Below, piece by piece: positions 39,505-48,775 of a DNA stretch of 64,000 nucleotides. The notes under the pieces were generated by a model. The model was not told the origin of the DNA. It was given only the letters and a program-made list of their open reading frames with translations, and did not search any database. The stretch's first letter is position 1, and every line of letters starts with the position of its first letter. A program made the translations under genes and the position numbers. Where the stretch lies: positions 20,362-84,361 of IMG/VR virus record IMGVR_UViG_3300042319_001922; one strand, 5' to 3'. Origin of the DNA: a virus.

Positions 39505-39764
39505 GGTGTTCCTAAGTTAGAGTTTAAACGTGCTTGAAGTTCATCAACGCTAAGTTTACTTAACCCCTCAAAGCCACCCTCAACAAATAATTTGCCGTCT
39601 TTGTAAATTTGAGGCACAGTTCGATGTCCTGCACCCACAATAAATTCACGAGCATCACTGTCCTCGTCAATTTTAATTTCTTCAAACGCAATGCCTTTTT
39701 GATCTAATAGATATTTTGCCTTGACGCAAAAAGGACAATTATTTTTACTGTAAACTGTTAACAT
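39501..39764 (-). CDS. Glutaredoxin
   Basis: 87 residues with CPFC (11-14), TVPQ (cis-Pro) and EGGFEGL near the end: complete glutaredoxin. It reduces ribonucleotide reductase after each turn and sits directly behind nrdB (TAATG overlap). Electron donor is presumably host glutathione. Confidence 0.95.
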   Translation of the reverse strand: MLTVYSKNNCPFCVKAKYLLDQKGIAFEEIKIDEDSDAREFIVGAGHRTVPQIYKDGKLFVEGGFEGLSKLSVDELQARLNSNLGTP

Positions 39765-40891
39765 TATAAACTAAATCCTGTAAATGTATTGCTATCCACA
39801 TCTTGTTTGGTACCACCAATGATGTAGCTGGAAATTTCTGTTTCTTGTGGAGCCACTTGTACATCTGCTCCTGCGATCCATTTGGCTGTCCACGGTAATG
39901 GGTTTGAGCCGGTCTTGACTGTGGTTGGGAGACCAATTGCAGTCATGCGTTTGTGTGCAATCCAATCCACGTAGTCGCACAACAACTGTTTGTTGAGTCC
40001 AATCATGGACCCATCTTTAAACAAGTATTCAGCCCATTTTTTCTCCTGGGCCACAGCACCATTGAACATTGCTACCAACTCATCTCGAGTTTCTTCCTTG
40101 ATTCGAGCAAAATCAGGATCATCAGATGGCAATAGTTTGATCAGTGTCTGTGTACTAGCCAAGTGCACATTTTCATCACGTGCAATCAATTTGATAATCT
40201 TGGCGTTGCCTTCCATTTTTTTCAATTCAGCAAATGCCCATGAGCAAGCAAACGACACATAAAATCTTATACCTTCAAGAGCGTTGACAGAATTTATTGC
40301 CAACCACAACTTTTTCTTGAGATCATACAAGTTGACGACAATTTCCTTTCCGTTGACCTTGTGGGTTCCTTCGCCTAAGGTTTGATACCACAGACTGGAT
40401 TCAATTAGTGAATCATAATATTTGGTGATATCAATGGCACACTCTGAAATTTCTTCAATGTCCAACATCTCATCAAAGATTTTGCTTGGGTCACTGTACA
40501 CATTGCGAATAATGTGTGTGTAACTACGACTATGAATTGTTTCGTTAAACGTCCATGTTGTGATCCATGTTTCTAACTCGGGTATGGATACCAGTGGTCC
40601 AAATGCTAAATTGGGACTGCGGCCTTGAACACTGTCTAGCAGTATCTGTCGTTTTAGATTGCTGGTAAAAATGTGTTGTTCAAAATCTGTCAAGTCCTTG
40701 AAGTCCTTGGCATCACGCAACACATCTACTTCTTCTGGTCGCCAAAAAAACCCCAACTGCTTGTCAGTCAGTTTGTCAAATTGTCGATATTTAAGTGTGT
40801 CAAATCGTTGCATACCAACTGACCCTTGTGGGTCAAGGAAAGCAAGACTGGTGGTATGATCGCGATTTTTCCGTAAATTTAATGTGCTCAT
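39764..40891 (-). CDS. nrdB: Ribonucleotide reductase class Ia small subunit
   Basis: 375 residues from ATG 40891 (MSTLNLRKNRDHTTSLAF), the same length as E. coli NrdB (376). The stretch EQHIFTSNLKRQILLDSVQGRSPN, HSRSYTHIIRN (radical Tyr in SYTHI) and ARDENVHLASTQ carries the di-iron ligands. The subunit holds the tyrosyl radical needed to make dNTPs. Overlaps grx downstream; 11 bases from nrdA upstream. Confidence 0.97.
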   Translation of the reverse strand: MSTLNLRKNRDHTTSLAFLDPQGSVGMQRFDTLKYRQFDKLTDKQLGFFWRPEEVDVLRDAKDFKDLTDFEQHIFTSNLKRQILLDSVQGRSPNLAFGPLVSIPELETWITTWTFNETIHSRSYTHIIRNVYSDPSKIFDEMLDIEEISECAIDITKYYDSLIESSLWYQTLGEGTHKVNGKEIVVNLYDLKKKLWLAINSVNALEGIRFYVSFACSWAFAELKKMEGNAKIIKLIARDENVHLASTQTLIKLLPSDDPDFARIKEETRDELVAMFNGAVAQEKKWAEYLFKDGSMIGLNKQLLCDYVDWIAHKRMTAIGLPTTVKTGSNPLPWTAKWIAGADVQVAPQETEISSYIIGGTKQDVDSNTFTGFSL

Positions 40892-40902
40892 TTTTATCTT
40901 TC

Positions 40903-43215
40903 TTAAATCTTGCAACTGTCACAGTCTGCATCATCTGCCAGAGTGTTATCAACTGATTCTGATAGAACAGCGCGACCAGTCATGCGATCAATGTCAATCT
41001 CGCCCTGTCCATCATATGTGTTAAAGTAATACAACTGTTTGCCACCGTATTTGTAAAAAGTAATCACGTGCTTTAGCATTTCACTCATTGGTATCTTTTC
41101 ATCCTCGTAGAATTGAGGATTGTAGCTGGTGTTTACGCTGATGCCCTGGTCGATATATTTTTGCAAAATTGCCATGATGTTCAAGTAGCCTTCGGGGCTT
41201 TTTTGATCCCACAACAACTCGTACTTGTTTTTTAGTCTTCTATACTCTGGCACCACTTGTTTTAACACACCATCCTTGCTTTGTTTGATTGATACATAGC
41301 TACGGGGAGGCTCGATACCATTGGTACTGTTGCTAATTTGTGCGCTGGTCTCAGCTGGCATCAGAGCCATTAGTGTGCTGTTTCGAATCCCTGTTCGGCG
41401 CAATTGTTCGCGGAGACCTTCCCAATCCACACAATCAGTATGCGGTAACAACTCATCAACTTCTTGCTTGTACGTGTCAACTGGCAACACGCCATCATGA
41501 TATTTTGTTTCGTTGCTCTTGGGACATGCACCAAATTCTGCTGCCAGGTCAGCACTGGCCTTGATCAAATAATAACTCCAGTGCTGGGCCCAACGATCTA
41601 CTTCAGCTAGAGATGCAGGATTGCTGTAACTTAGATCATGCTTGGCCAACCAGTAAGCAAAGTTAATAATACCAACGCCAAGTGGCCTACGTGCTTCGGT
41701 GGCCATCTGTGCTGCCAGAATTGGATAATGTTGATAACTCAACAGTGCATCAAGACCGCGCACTGCTAGATTGCAGGCCTTTTGCATGTCCTCGGGATTA
41801 CGAAACACACCCCAATTCAATGCACTAAGAGTACACAATGCAATTTCACCATCGGTGTCATTGACATCATTTAACGGCTTGGTTGGCAGTGTGATTTCAC
41901 AGCAGAGATTGCTCATTTTAACTGGTGCCAAATCAGACTTGAAGCTGCTGTGAGTGTTGGCATGATCAACGTTTTGTAAATATACTCGTCCGGTATCCTT
42001 GCGCTCTTGCATGAAAGTAGTAAACAGATCAATTGCCTTGAGTTTTTTCTTTCTTAGCTTGGTACTGCGTTCAGCTGACTCGTACAATTCACGGAATCGA
42101 TCTTGATCGTTAAAAAATGCTTCGTACATTTCTGGCACATCATGTGGGCTGAACAATGTGATATCTCCACCTGACAGCAAGCGTTCGTACATTAACTTGT
42201 TGAACTGCACACCGTAATCCATGTGGCGCACACGATTATCTTCTGTACCTTTGTTGTTTTTTAACACCATCAAGTCTTCAACTTCAAGGTGCCATATGGG
42301 ATAATACATGGTGGCAGCACCGTTACGAACCCCACCCTGACTGCAACTACGAGTGGCGGCTTGGAACATCTTGTAAAAAGGAACCACGCCAGTGTGATAA
42401 GCATCGCCGTTGCGTATGGGACTTCCAAGTGCTCGGATGCGCCCGCCCCCGATGCCAATGCCGGCTTTTTGGCTCACATACTTGACAATGCTAGAAGTTG
42501 TGGCATTGATGCTGTCTAGGCTATCACCAGTTTCAATCAACACACATGAACTGAATTGACGTTGCGGAGTTCGCACACCTGCCATGACTGGAGTTGGTAA
42601 ACTGATTTGATGTGTGCTAATTGCATCGTAATAGTCTCTGACGTAGGCCAAGCGGGTGCTGGCTGGATACTTACTGAACAATGTGGCAGCAATCAACACA
42701 TACGCCACTTGTGGGGTTTCGTATATGGTTTTGGTAACACGATTTTGCACCAGGTACTTGCCACGGAATTGTTCCATGGCAGCATAGGTAAGATTTTCGT
42801 CACGTTCGTGGCGTACAAAACTATTGATGCGATCCCACTCGTCTGCTGAGTAAGTGGTCAATAGTTCAGCATCGTAGAACCCACGCTCAACATTGAGCTT
42901 GACCAGTTCATGCAAATGGCATGGAGTGAATGTGTTGTACACTTGTTTGCGTATGTGATAGCAAATCAAGCGGCCAGCAACATACTGATAATTTGGAGTA
43001 TCCTCGCTGATTAGATCAGCTGCACTTTTGATCAAGGTCTCTTGAATGTTTGCAGTTGGGATACCATTATAAAATTGCAGTTGGCTTTTGATTTCAACTT
43101 CAGATGCTGATACTCCTGTGATTCCTTGTGTGGCCCAAAATACCACTTTATGTAATTTTTCAATGTTTAATGGCTCGCGATTGCCGTTGCGTTTTTGTAC
43201 TTGTGTTTGTGTCAT
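40903..43215 (-). CDS. nrdA: Ribonucleotide reductase class Ia large subunit
   Basis: 770 residues (E. coli 761). N-terminal ATP cone (VQKRNGNREPLNIEKLHKVVFWATQG); active-site FSSCVLIE, NLCCEITLP and EIALCTLSALNWG give the three essential Cys. C-terminus CDSCKI is the reducible Cys pair. No intein or intron interruption. Makes deoxynucleotides from ribonucleotides with NrdB. Operon nrdA, nrdB, grx. Confidence 0.98.
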   Translation of the reverse strand: MTQTQVQKRNGNREPLNIEKLHKVVFWATQGITGVSASEVEIKSQLQFYNGIPTANIQETLIKSAADLISEDTPNYQYVAGRLICYHIRKQVYNTFTPCHLHELVKLNVERGFYDAELLTTYSADEWDRINSFVRHERDENLTYAAMEQFRGKYLVQNRVTKTIYETPQVAYVLIAATLFSKYPASTRLAYVRDYYDAISTHQISLPTPVMAGVRTPQRQFSSCVLIETGDSLDSINATTSSIVKYVSQKAGIGIGGGRIRALGSPIRNGDAYHTGVVPFYKMFQAATRSCSQGGVRNGAATMYYPIWHLEVEDLMVLKNNKGTEDNRVRHMDYGVQFNKLMYERLLSGGDITLFSPHDVPEMYEAFFNDQDRFRELYESAERSTKLRKKKLKAIDLFTTFMQERKDTGRVYLQNVDHANTHSSFKSDLAPVKMSNLCCEITLPTKPLNDVNDTDGEIALCTLSALNWGVFRNPEDMQKACNLAVRGLDALLSYQHYPILAAQMATEARRPLGVGIINFAYWLAKHDLSYSNPASLAEVDRWAQHWSYYLIKASADLAAEFGACPKSNETKYHDGVLPVDTYKQEVDELLPHTDCVDWEGLREQLRRTGIRNSTLMALMPAETSAQISNSTNGIEPPRSYVSIKQSKDGVLKQVVPEYRRLKNKYELLWDQKSPEGYLNIMAILQKYIDQGISVNTSYNPQFYEDEKIPMSEMLKHVITFYKYGGKQLYYFNTYDGQGEIDIDRMTGRAVLSESVDNTLADDADCDSCKI

Positions 43216-43219
43216 TTAT

Positions 43220-43645
43220 TCAGCCTAGATGTTGATGTAAAATTGAACTATCCAGCTGGCGTTGGATGGTGAGTTGTGTGGATTCGATATTTAACACTAC
43301 CCTGGGTGCCCAATTCATTATATATTTCCCATGTTCAATTAGGACTAAATTATCAGTTTTTGTTTGAACAAGTGATGCGTGTATGTCTGTTAGGTTGTTA
43401 ATCATCAACATAGTATACAGCATTCCAAGCCCGCGAGCAAGCTCACAATAGGTGTTGTCGGCCAATAGATCCCAGGGGCCGGGCCAGTTTTTGACCTCGT
43501 CCCATTTTAAATGTCTAGCAACTATTGGTACGCGAAACCACCAGTCATTGATCACTGCCACTTGAGTTGCAATGTCAGCGGTGGCAAGATTAGTACGCAG
43601 TTGGTGCCAATCTGCCAACTGTTCTTCAAACGTGTTTGGCCACAT
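43220..43645 (-). CDS. Conserved T4-like phage protein, unknown
   Basis: 141 residues. DWHQLRTNLATADIATQVAVINDWWFRVPIV, GPWDLLADNTYCELARGLGMLYTML are typical of a protein conserved in T4-like cyanophages next to tail or head genes; function unknown. Trp-rich; soluble. TAATG overlap with the tailspike stop. Confidence 0.75.
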   Translation of the reverse strand: MWPNTFEEQLADWHQLRTNLATADIATQVAVINDWWFRVPIVARHLKWDEVKNWPGPWDLLADNTYCELARGLGMLYTMLMINNLTDIHASLVQTKTDNLVLIEHGKYIMNWAPRVVLNIESTQLTIQRQLDSSILHQHLG

Positions 43646-45201
43646 TAGGATAGGTGTGAAATAGAGTAAGTTAAAGTTCCGTCTACACCAGTGTTAGATG
43701 ATGTAAACAACACCGATATCTGATTTCCAGCTTGTGTAGCCGACAAAGTGATGCCGGTGCTAGAATTTTCAGTATAGTCGTCGTTGTAATTACCACCGTT
43801 GCCGGTCACGGTCAAAATACCGTAACGAATATTGCTGTCGCGTTGAATAGAGTACTGCATTTGAAACGCCTTGGTATACAATTGATTAACAGATAAAATA
43901 GTCTGATTGACCACGTTGTTGACCAATGTGACTGTTTTACCTGTTTCTCTAGTGTATGCTCCCATCTGCAACTGAGTGCCACCCGACATGGTCTGCCCAG
44001 CTGTAATAATTTCTATTCGGGGGATTGTGTAGGCATCTGCATCTGATCTAGTGAACAAGTCATGCACCGACACATTGTTGTCATTGTTAAAGGTAATAAC
44101 CGGTGATATTGGACCAGTGTTGCTGATACCAAAGCCTACATTGTTAAACGCATTATACGCCGACACGTTGAGATTGATATCTCCATATGAAATTGCTTCT
44201 GCGTAGATATTGTCAAACACATTGTGTAGTGCACGGAAGTTGCTGGGGTTGACGTCTAGTACAATGCCTTGATATAATATGTTAAACAAACTGTTGGACA
44301 CAGTGATTCCGTACATGCCTGCGGTGGTGTTAAATGCATAAGTGGTATTAGTAAATCCGCATTTGTCAAATGTAATGTCAGTACAGGTTAACACTCCGTC
44401 GCTGGCGAATCTCACCGCAGCATTGTTTGGTAATGGGGTAATTCCTGAGTTCTCAACGTCTGTCAAGGACAAGGCACCAACAAAATACACACTGTCAAAC
44501 CAACACTGCGATGCGCGATCAACTAGGAAAACATCAGTTGATTCAGCTGATTGAAAAGTCATTGAATTTATCTCAATGTGCTTTGGCGGCGTTGCTCCGT
44601 TGGTGCCAATGTTTACCCCAGTCTGTTGTAAACTATCACCATACTGTGCCACATACGCAGGTACACTGCTGTCTTGTGTGTCTAAATAAATGATTGAACA
44701 GTCGGCGCCTTCACCAATTAGTTTGGCATAGGTAGGAATTACAATGGGTGAACTGGTTCTATAAGTACCGGCTGGGAAAAACAAACTTCGACGAATCTGC
44801 GTATTGGTCTCTCGGCAATACAATTGAAACAAGGCTCGGTTGATTGCCGCAGTGTCATCAGCTAGTCCGTCACCAATAGCACCAAAATCTCGCACACTAG
44901 CATAGTCATCCAGCGTGGCTTGTAGTGTACGCACAATCGGGCTTGATGGTGACTCGCCGGTTTGAGCCTCGTATCCCACTGCTATGTCTTTGTAGGTGTA
45001 ATTGGTGAGAACTGTGATGTCTGAGAATTCAGTCAGTACCTCGGTGTTGCCAATAACCGGGGCACCATCTTGTAAGGTACCGTTACCAATGAATAGCTGG
45101 CGTGTGTCTAGGCACCAGCCCAATTCAGCGCCGGCCAACTGCGGCAGGTCTTCGGAGTACCCTTTTCTTTGCGTAATCTGGGAGATTTGTACTATAGCCA
45201 C
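43645..45201 (-). CDS. Tailspike with pectate-lyase-type beta-helix
   Basis: 518 residues. VRDFGAIGDGLADDTAAINRAL at about 102-123 is the start of the right-handed parallel beta-helix family (Pectate_lyase_3), followed by GTYRTSSPIVIPTYAKLIGEGADCS and Asn-rich coils to about 400. The N-terminal 95 residues bind the tail. C-terminal beta-sandwich (KTVTLVNNVVNQTILSV). Tailspikes cut host polysaccharide during adsorption. GCTAAATA box at 45224-45231 fits late expression. Confidence 0.88.
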   Translation of the reverse strand: MAIVQISQITQRKGYSEDLPQLAGAELGWCLDTRQLFIGNGTLQDGAPVIGNTEVLTEFSDITVLTNYTYKDIAVGYEAQTGESPSSPIVRTLQATLDDYASVRDFGAIGDGLADDTAAINRALFQLYCRETNTQIRRSLFFPAGTYRTSSPIVIPTYAKLIGEGADCSIIYLDTQDSSVPAYVAQYGDSLQQTGVNIGTNGATPPKHIEINSMTFQSAESTDVFLVDRASQCWFDSVYFVGALSLTDVENSGITPLPNNAAVRFASDGVLTCTDITFDKCGFTNTTYAFNTTAGMYGITVSNSLFNILYQGIVLDVNPSNFRALHNVFDNIYAEAISYGDINLNVSAYNAFNNVGFGISNTGPISPVITFNNDNNVSVHDLFTRSDADAYTIPRIEIITAGQTMSGGTQLQMGAYTRETGKTVTLVNNVVNQTILSVNQLYTKAFQMQYSIQRDSNIRYGILTVTGNGGNYNDDYTENSSTGITLSATQAGNQISVLFTSSNTGVDGTLTYSISHLS

Positions 45202-45223
45202 TTGGAATTCCTCTATTTGTCAG

Positions 45224-45231
45224 TATTTAGC
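45224..45231 (-). promoter_or_regulatory. Late-type box GCTAAATA
   Basis: NNTAAATA pattern 23 bases upstream of the tailspike ATG; the sequence overlaps the stop of the nuclease gene. Confidence 0.35.
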
Positions 45232-45937
45232 TGACCAAGTAATACATTTCAACCCGTTTGAGCCACTCGTTATGCCAGTGTGCAAATTCATCGTCTTTGA
45301 TCACATACTCTGTATACACAGGTTTATCCAGTGATCCGTCGGGTAACTCAGCTGGCTGCATGGCCATCATGATCACCCCTGTTTTTATGTCTGTGCCATG
45401 AGTGTGATTGTGTGCGGCTGCATAGGCTGCAAGTTGAATAAAATAGTCGTCAATCCACTCACGTTTTTTGGGCTTGTTTGTTTGCTTAAAATCAATAATT
45501 GCAGGTTGCCCTTTCCAAATACCAAGGCAGTCTGTTGTGCCAGCGTAAAGCCCACTGTAGTACACAGGAACTTCTACTCCCCAAAATTCATCCACATTGC
45601 ACAAGCCTTGTAGAATAACTTCTGCGGCCATGAACCAACTGGGATGAGCAAAGGGATTACCAGGCAAGGGCTTCATATCTGTTTGCAATGCATAGTGCTC
45701 AAGATAAGCATGCATTCGTGTGCCTCGGCTGGCTGCTTCTGTGGTAATTTCTTGCGCCTTGACTTCGCCTACTCTCTTTTTCCAGTTAGCAAGAGCTTGA
45801 CGTTTTTCCTCAGGCTTGGTGCGATCTAGGATGGTAGTAACGCTGGGCACTTTAGAACCGTCAGGCAAACAATAGTGTCGCTTTCCTTCAACAGTTGTTC
45901 GATTAAGCGGTGCATAGTTATATCTTGTGTTGATCAT
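45227..45937 (-). CDS. PD-(D/E)XK-type nuclease
   Basis: 236 residues. Residues 95-185: EEFWGVEVPVYYSGLYAGTTDCLGIWKGQPAIIDFKQTNKPK, with D..IIDFK catalytic core of RecB/MGME1-like exonucleases, then GIMMMAMQP-type strand and YTEYVIKDDEF. It could take part in phage recombination or degrade host DNA. Start ATG 45937 overlaps the SGNH gene by 20 bases. Confidence 0.85.
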   Translation of the reverse strand: MINTRYNYAPLNRTTVEGKRHYCLPDGSKVPSVTTILDRTKPEEKRQALANWKKRVGEVKAQEITTEAASRGTRMHAYLEHYALQTDMKPLPGNPFAHPSWFMAAEVILQGLCNVDEFWGVEVPVYYSGLYAGTTDCLGIWKGQPAIIDFKQTNKPKKREWIDDYFIQLAAYAAAHNHTHGTDIKTGVIMMAMQPAELPDGSLDKPVYTEYVIKDDEFAHWHNEWLKRVEMYYLVS

Positions 45938-46616
45938 ATTTTTTTAAAAAAGTTCTGGCCATTTCAGCATGCCATTGTGGTCCCGGGTGGTCGTCTCGTC
46001 CTTGGTCATGAATGCTCATGTCAAAGTCATGTATGTTGTGTTCGTAGACTGTGTAATTATTAACTGTGGCAAGTAGTCCTACCATGGCACGATTTCTCTG
46101 TCGTATGTTATTAAAATTTTCATCTGTTAACATTGTTGGAGTGTATCCATTTTGCACATGTGGATACACTGTTGCTATTTTTAATTCTTGATATTGTTCG
46201 TACCTGTAGATATCTGTCCATAGCACAAATACAATGCTGGGAGTGATTACTCCACTGATATTGTATAATGTGCGAGCAACTGCATCACCTGAGCTTCCGC
46301 CAACCCCAAAATTATAAACTACGTGTTGTGGGAAATTCTTTTCAATCTGTGCAACCCAACTGTCTTCGTAGTTTATTCCTATTGCTTCAGTAAAGCTACA
46401 TCCTATGCAAATAATACTTGGAATTGAATTGGTTAGGTCAAACTCTCTAGTACGATATCCATAGCTGTTGTATTTGTAAACAATGGAGGTTTTGGTGTAT
46501 CCAGGCTTGGGAGATTTTTTAAAGTTTTCCTCAGTATCAGTTCCAGACCAAAACAAAGTGGCACCGCACCTAGAAGATATTTTGGGTATATATCCGCGTT
46601 GCCAGTAATTGTTCAT
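45918..46616 (-). CDS. SGNH-type hydrolase
   Basis: 232 residues from ATG 46616 (MNNYWQRGYIPKISSR), chosen by ATGA overlap with the iscA-like stop. Blocks: IGCSFTEAIG (nucleophile Ser), NFGVGGSSGDA, and DDHPGPQWH (Asp and His). N-terminal 60 residues may form a cap (YKYNSYGYRTREF). Comparable to the proteins at 16500 and 12983. Confidence 0.75.
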   Translation of the reverse strand: MNNYWQRGYIPKISSRCGATLFWSGTDTEENFKKSPKPGYTKTSIVYKYNSYGYRTREFDLTNSIPSIICIGCSFTEAIGINYEDSWVAQIEKNFPQHVVYNFGVGGSSGDAVARTLYNISGVITPSIVFVLWTDIYRYEQYQELKIATVYPHVQNGYTPTMLTDENFNNIRQRNRAMVGLLATVNNYTVYEHNIHDFDMSIHDQGRDDHPGPQWHAEMARTFLKKYDQHKI

Positions 46617-46939
46617 TTCACTCGAAAACTTTCTCCACAGCCACAACGGTCACGTTCATTTGGATTGCTAAATTCAAATCCCTCATTTAGTCCGTTGCGC
46701 ACAAAATCAATAACTGTTCCGTCAAGATACGGCTTGTTTTTGGGATCTATAAAAATTCTCACACCATTGCTGTCATAATGTTGAACACAGTGCAAATGAG
46801 GATTGTCCACGTATTCCAACACATAGGCAAGGCCCGAACAACCAGTAGTGCGGACGCCAACTTGTATGCCCAGGCCTGATCCACGCTTGGCCAAAGATGT
46901 TTTAATTTTGCAAGCTGCCTTGTCAGTTATTGAAATCAT
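46613..46939 (-). CDS. A-type Fe-S carrier (IscA/ErpA-like)
   Basis: 108 residues. Three essential Cys: Cys34 (TGCSGL), and Cys99/Cys101 in CGCGESF. The family receives 2Fe-2S or 4Fe-4S clusters from a scaffold and passes them on. Its start is coupled to the stop of iscU (one base). Together they could maintain the radical SAM and other Fe-S enzymes encoded here. Confidence 0.92.
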   Translation of the reverse strand: MISITDKAACKIKTSLAKRGSGLGIQVGVRTTGCSGLAYVLEYVDNPHLHCVQHYDSNGVRIFIDPKNKPYLDGTVIDFVRNGLNEGFEFSNPNERDRCGCGESFRVK

Positions 46940-47316
46940 CAGTGTTTGCTTCTGTAATCGGCCACTGCGGCCTTGATAGCATCTTCTGCTAGAATACTAC
47001 AATGTATCTTGACTGGGGGAAGGGCTAGTTCTTCGGCGATTTGGGAATTTTTGATTGATCCTGCTTCGTCGAGTGTTTTTCCTTTGACCCATTCTGTAAC
47101 GAGGCTTGAGCTCGCGATAGCCGATCCGCAGCCATACGTTTTAAATTTTGCATCTGTAATAACACCTGTAACATGGTCAACCTTTATCTGTAGTTTCATT
47201 ACATCACCGCAAGCAGGTGCACCAACCATGCCAGTGCCCACAGTATCATCAATATCCATTTTGCCCACATTGCGTGGGTTTTCGTAATGATCAACTACTT
47301 TTTCACTGTAAGCCAT
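46939..47316 (-). CDS. iscU: Fe-S cluster scaffold IscU
   Basis: 125 residues. Cys36 (PACGD), Asp38, Cys63 (YGCGSA) and Cys106 (PVKIHCSILAEDA) with the LPPVK motif bound by HscA; nothing missing. Builds 2Fe-2S clusters with the host IscS. The pair iscU and iscA has no phage IscS, so it depends on the host sulfur donor. Confidence 0.96.
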   Translation of the reverse strand: MAYSEKVVDHYENPRNVGKMDIDDTVGTGMVGAPACGDVMKLQIKVDHVTGVITDAKFKTYGCGSAIASSSLVTEWVKGKTLDEAGSIKNSQIAEELALPPVKIHCSILAEDAIKAAVADYRSKH

Positions 47317-47331
47317 TGTGCTCTCCTGTTA

Positions 47332-47736
47332 TTAGTTACTGTTAAATGTTTGAGTAAACATTCGTCCGCGATAGTTAAATGTAACTATTTCACCTTGTTG
47401 AATTTGAACAGGAGTAAATCGGCACACTTGTCTTTGTTCTATTCTATTTGAATCTCGCCCAACTTCATTGCCAATGGCGCCGCCTATCAATGCTCCAATC
47501 ACAGTGCCTGCCACTTGATCATTTCGATTGCTACCAAGTGTGCTGCCTAGCAATCCTCCAGCCACGGCTCCAATGGTACCAGAGCCTGTGTTGCTTTCGC
47601 GATAAAATTCCTGAACATGACATTGTTGTTGTTGCACAGTGACAAATCTTGGTTGCACGTTTACCACATAGACATCTTGTGCTGTTGCCAGTGATGCAGA
47701 TACCAATAATGACAATGCTAAAAGTATTTTTTTCAT
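47332..47736 (-). CDS. Exported glycine-zipper protein
   Basis: 134 residues with a signal peptide (MKKILLALSLLVSASLATA). GTIGAVAGGLLGSTLGSNRNDQVAGTVIGALIGGAIGNEVG is a glycine-zipper 2TM domain (as in Rickettsia 17 kDa antigen) that inserts in the outer membrane. The C-terminal CRFTPVQIQQGEIVTFNYRG is typical. A host-like envelope protein in a phage; may affect membrane permeability or superinfection. Strong promoter 47767-47795. Confidence 0.85.
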   Translation of the reverse strand: MKKILLALSLLVSASLATAQDVYVVNVQPRFVTVQQQQCHVQEFYRESNTGSGTIGAVAGGLLGSTLGSNRNDQVAGTVIGALIGGAIGNEVGRDSNRIEQRQVCRFTPVQIQQGEIVTFNYRGRMFTQTFNSN

Positions 47737-47766
47737 AACGTTTCCTTTAAAAGGCTGCTAGCTACA

Positions 47767-47795
47767 AGTATACTACCTGCCGACTACAAAGTCAA
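47767..47795 (-). promoter_or_regulatory. Sigma70 promoter of glycine-zipper and isc operon
   Basis: TTGACT, 17 bases, TATACT on minus, about 30 bases before ATG 47736. Probably reads through to iscU and iscA. Confidence 0.75.
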
Positions 47796-47827
47796 CCATC
47801 TTGGGCGACAATCAGTATGTGTATTTA

Positions 47828-48775
47828 CTACTTGGGTCGTTTGGATTTTTGTACTGGGTGAATCATTATTGATTTGCCAGCAACTGGGCAAAATTTGCAT
47901 TGAGGTATTACGTTATCAATGTTGGCCAAAAACTCACGCCCAGACTGGTCAAATTCATCAATGGTAAGGGGCCGGTAGCTGTGTAACAATTCCCGGTCCG
48001 AATCTGACAATGTTAGTTTGTGTTGAAGGTCAAATTCTGGCATCAGTGCCACTGGGCCGCATTTGTACAACGCACCGCGTATGAAATGATAATTTTTGTT
48101 CGTAGCAAACCCACATCCGTCATGTGCCTGAATTGGGTTGTTGTTGCAAACTGAATAACTACCGTCAGGATGTTTGGTTATTGCACTTGGCAAAAACTCA
48201 TTCTGAATCCAGACTGGAATTCTAATCTTATTCTCATTATCTACGTAACAGTAGTCGGCATTGAAGGGATTTAAATCACGCCCAATAAGAACCTCAGCCC
48301 GACCTTGCAGAAATTGTCTAATTATTTTATCAATGTCGTCAAATTCTGCCATGTTGTGTAAACTGACACCTAGCCAGTTGCCCATGGTGTGATTGGATCG
48401 AGTGTGTAGGTTACGCACTGCTGAATACTCACTTTTGTTTTTTAAAAACAATTGATATAACCCACTGACATGATTGAGACGATACCCGTTTGTTAATATT
48501 TGTACGTTGCAATCCCAAATAGCATTGATTCCAGTTACCCACTTGATTAGAGATGGGTTTAGCAAAGGCTCGCCACCGAGTATGACTATTTGCTCAGGTT
48601 TGATTTTGGTGGCCCATTTAGAGTAAGTCTCAGCATAGTCATCCCAGTTTTGCCAACCTTTGAAATCAAAGTCGTTGAAACGATTACAACTTGGACAAGC
48701 CAAGTTGCAAACATTTGTGATATAAAATTCTAATTTGGGTATTATTACCCGGTCTGCGTCAAGATTTAGCTGCAC
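47828..48775 (-). CDS. Radical SAM protein
   Basis: 315 residues. CNLACPSC in TNVCNLACPSCNRFNDFDFKG carries the 4Fe-4S ligands; ILGGEPLLNP the SAM GGE; and C-terminal CKFCPVAG and CxxxxxxxxC (CNNNPIQAHDGC) suggest an auxiliary Fe-S site of SPASM/twitch type. Enzyme class: radical-based modification of a peptide or nucleotide. iscU/iscA lie just upstream in the sequence. Substrate unknown. The C-terminus overlaps the next gene by 17 bases. Confidence 0.9.
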   Translation of the reverse strand: MQLNLDADRVIIPKLEFYITNVCNLACPSCNRFNDFDFKGWQNWDDYAETYSKWATKIKPEQIVILGGEPLLNPSLIKWVTGINAIWDCNVQILTNGYRLNHVSGLYQLFLKNKSEYSAVRNLHTRSNHTMGNWLGVSLHNMAEFDDIDKIIRQFLQGRAEVLIGRDLNPFNADYCYVDNENKIRIPVWIQNEFLPSAITKHPDGSYSVCNNNPIQAHDGCGFATNKNYHFIRGALYKCGPVALMPEFDLQHKLTLSDSDRELLHSYRPLTIDEFDQSGREFLANIDNVIPQCKFCPVAGKSIMIHPVQKSKRPK

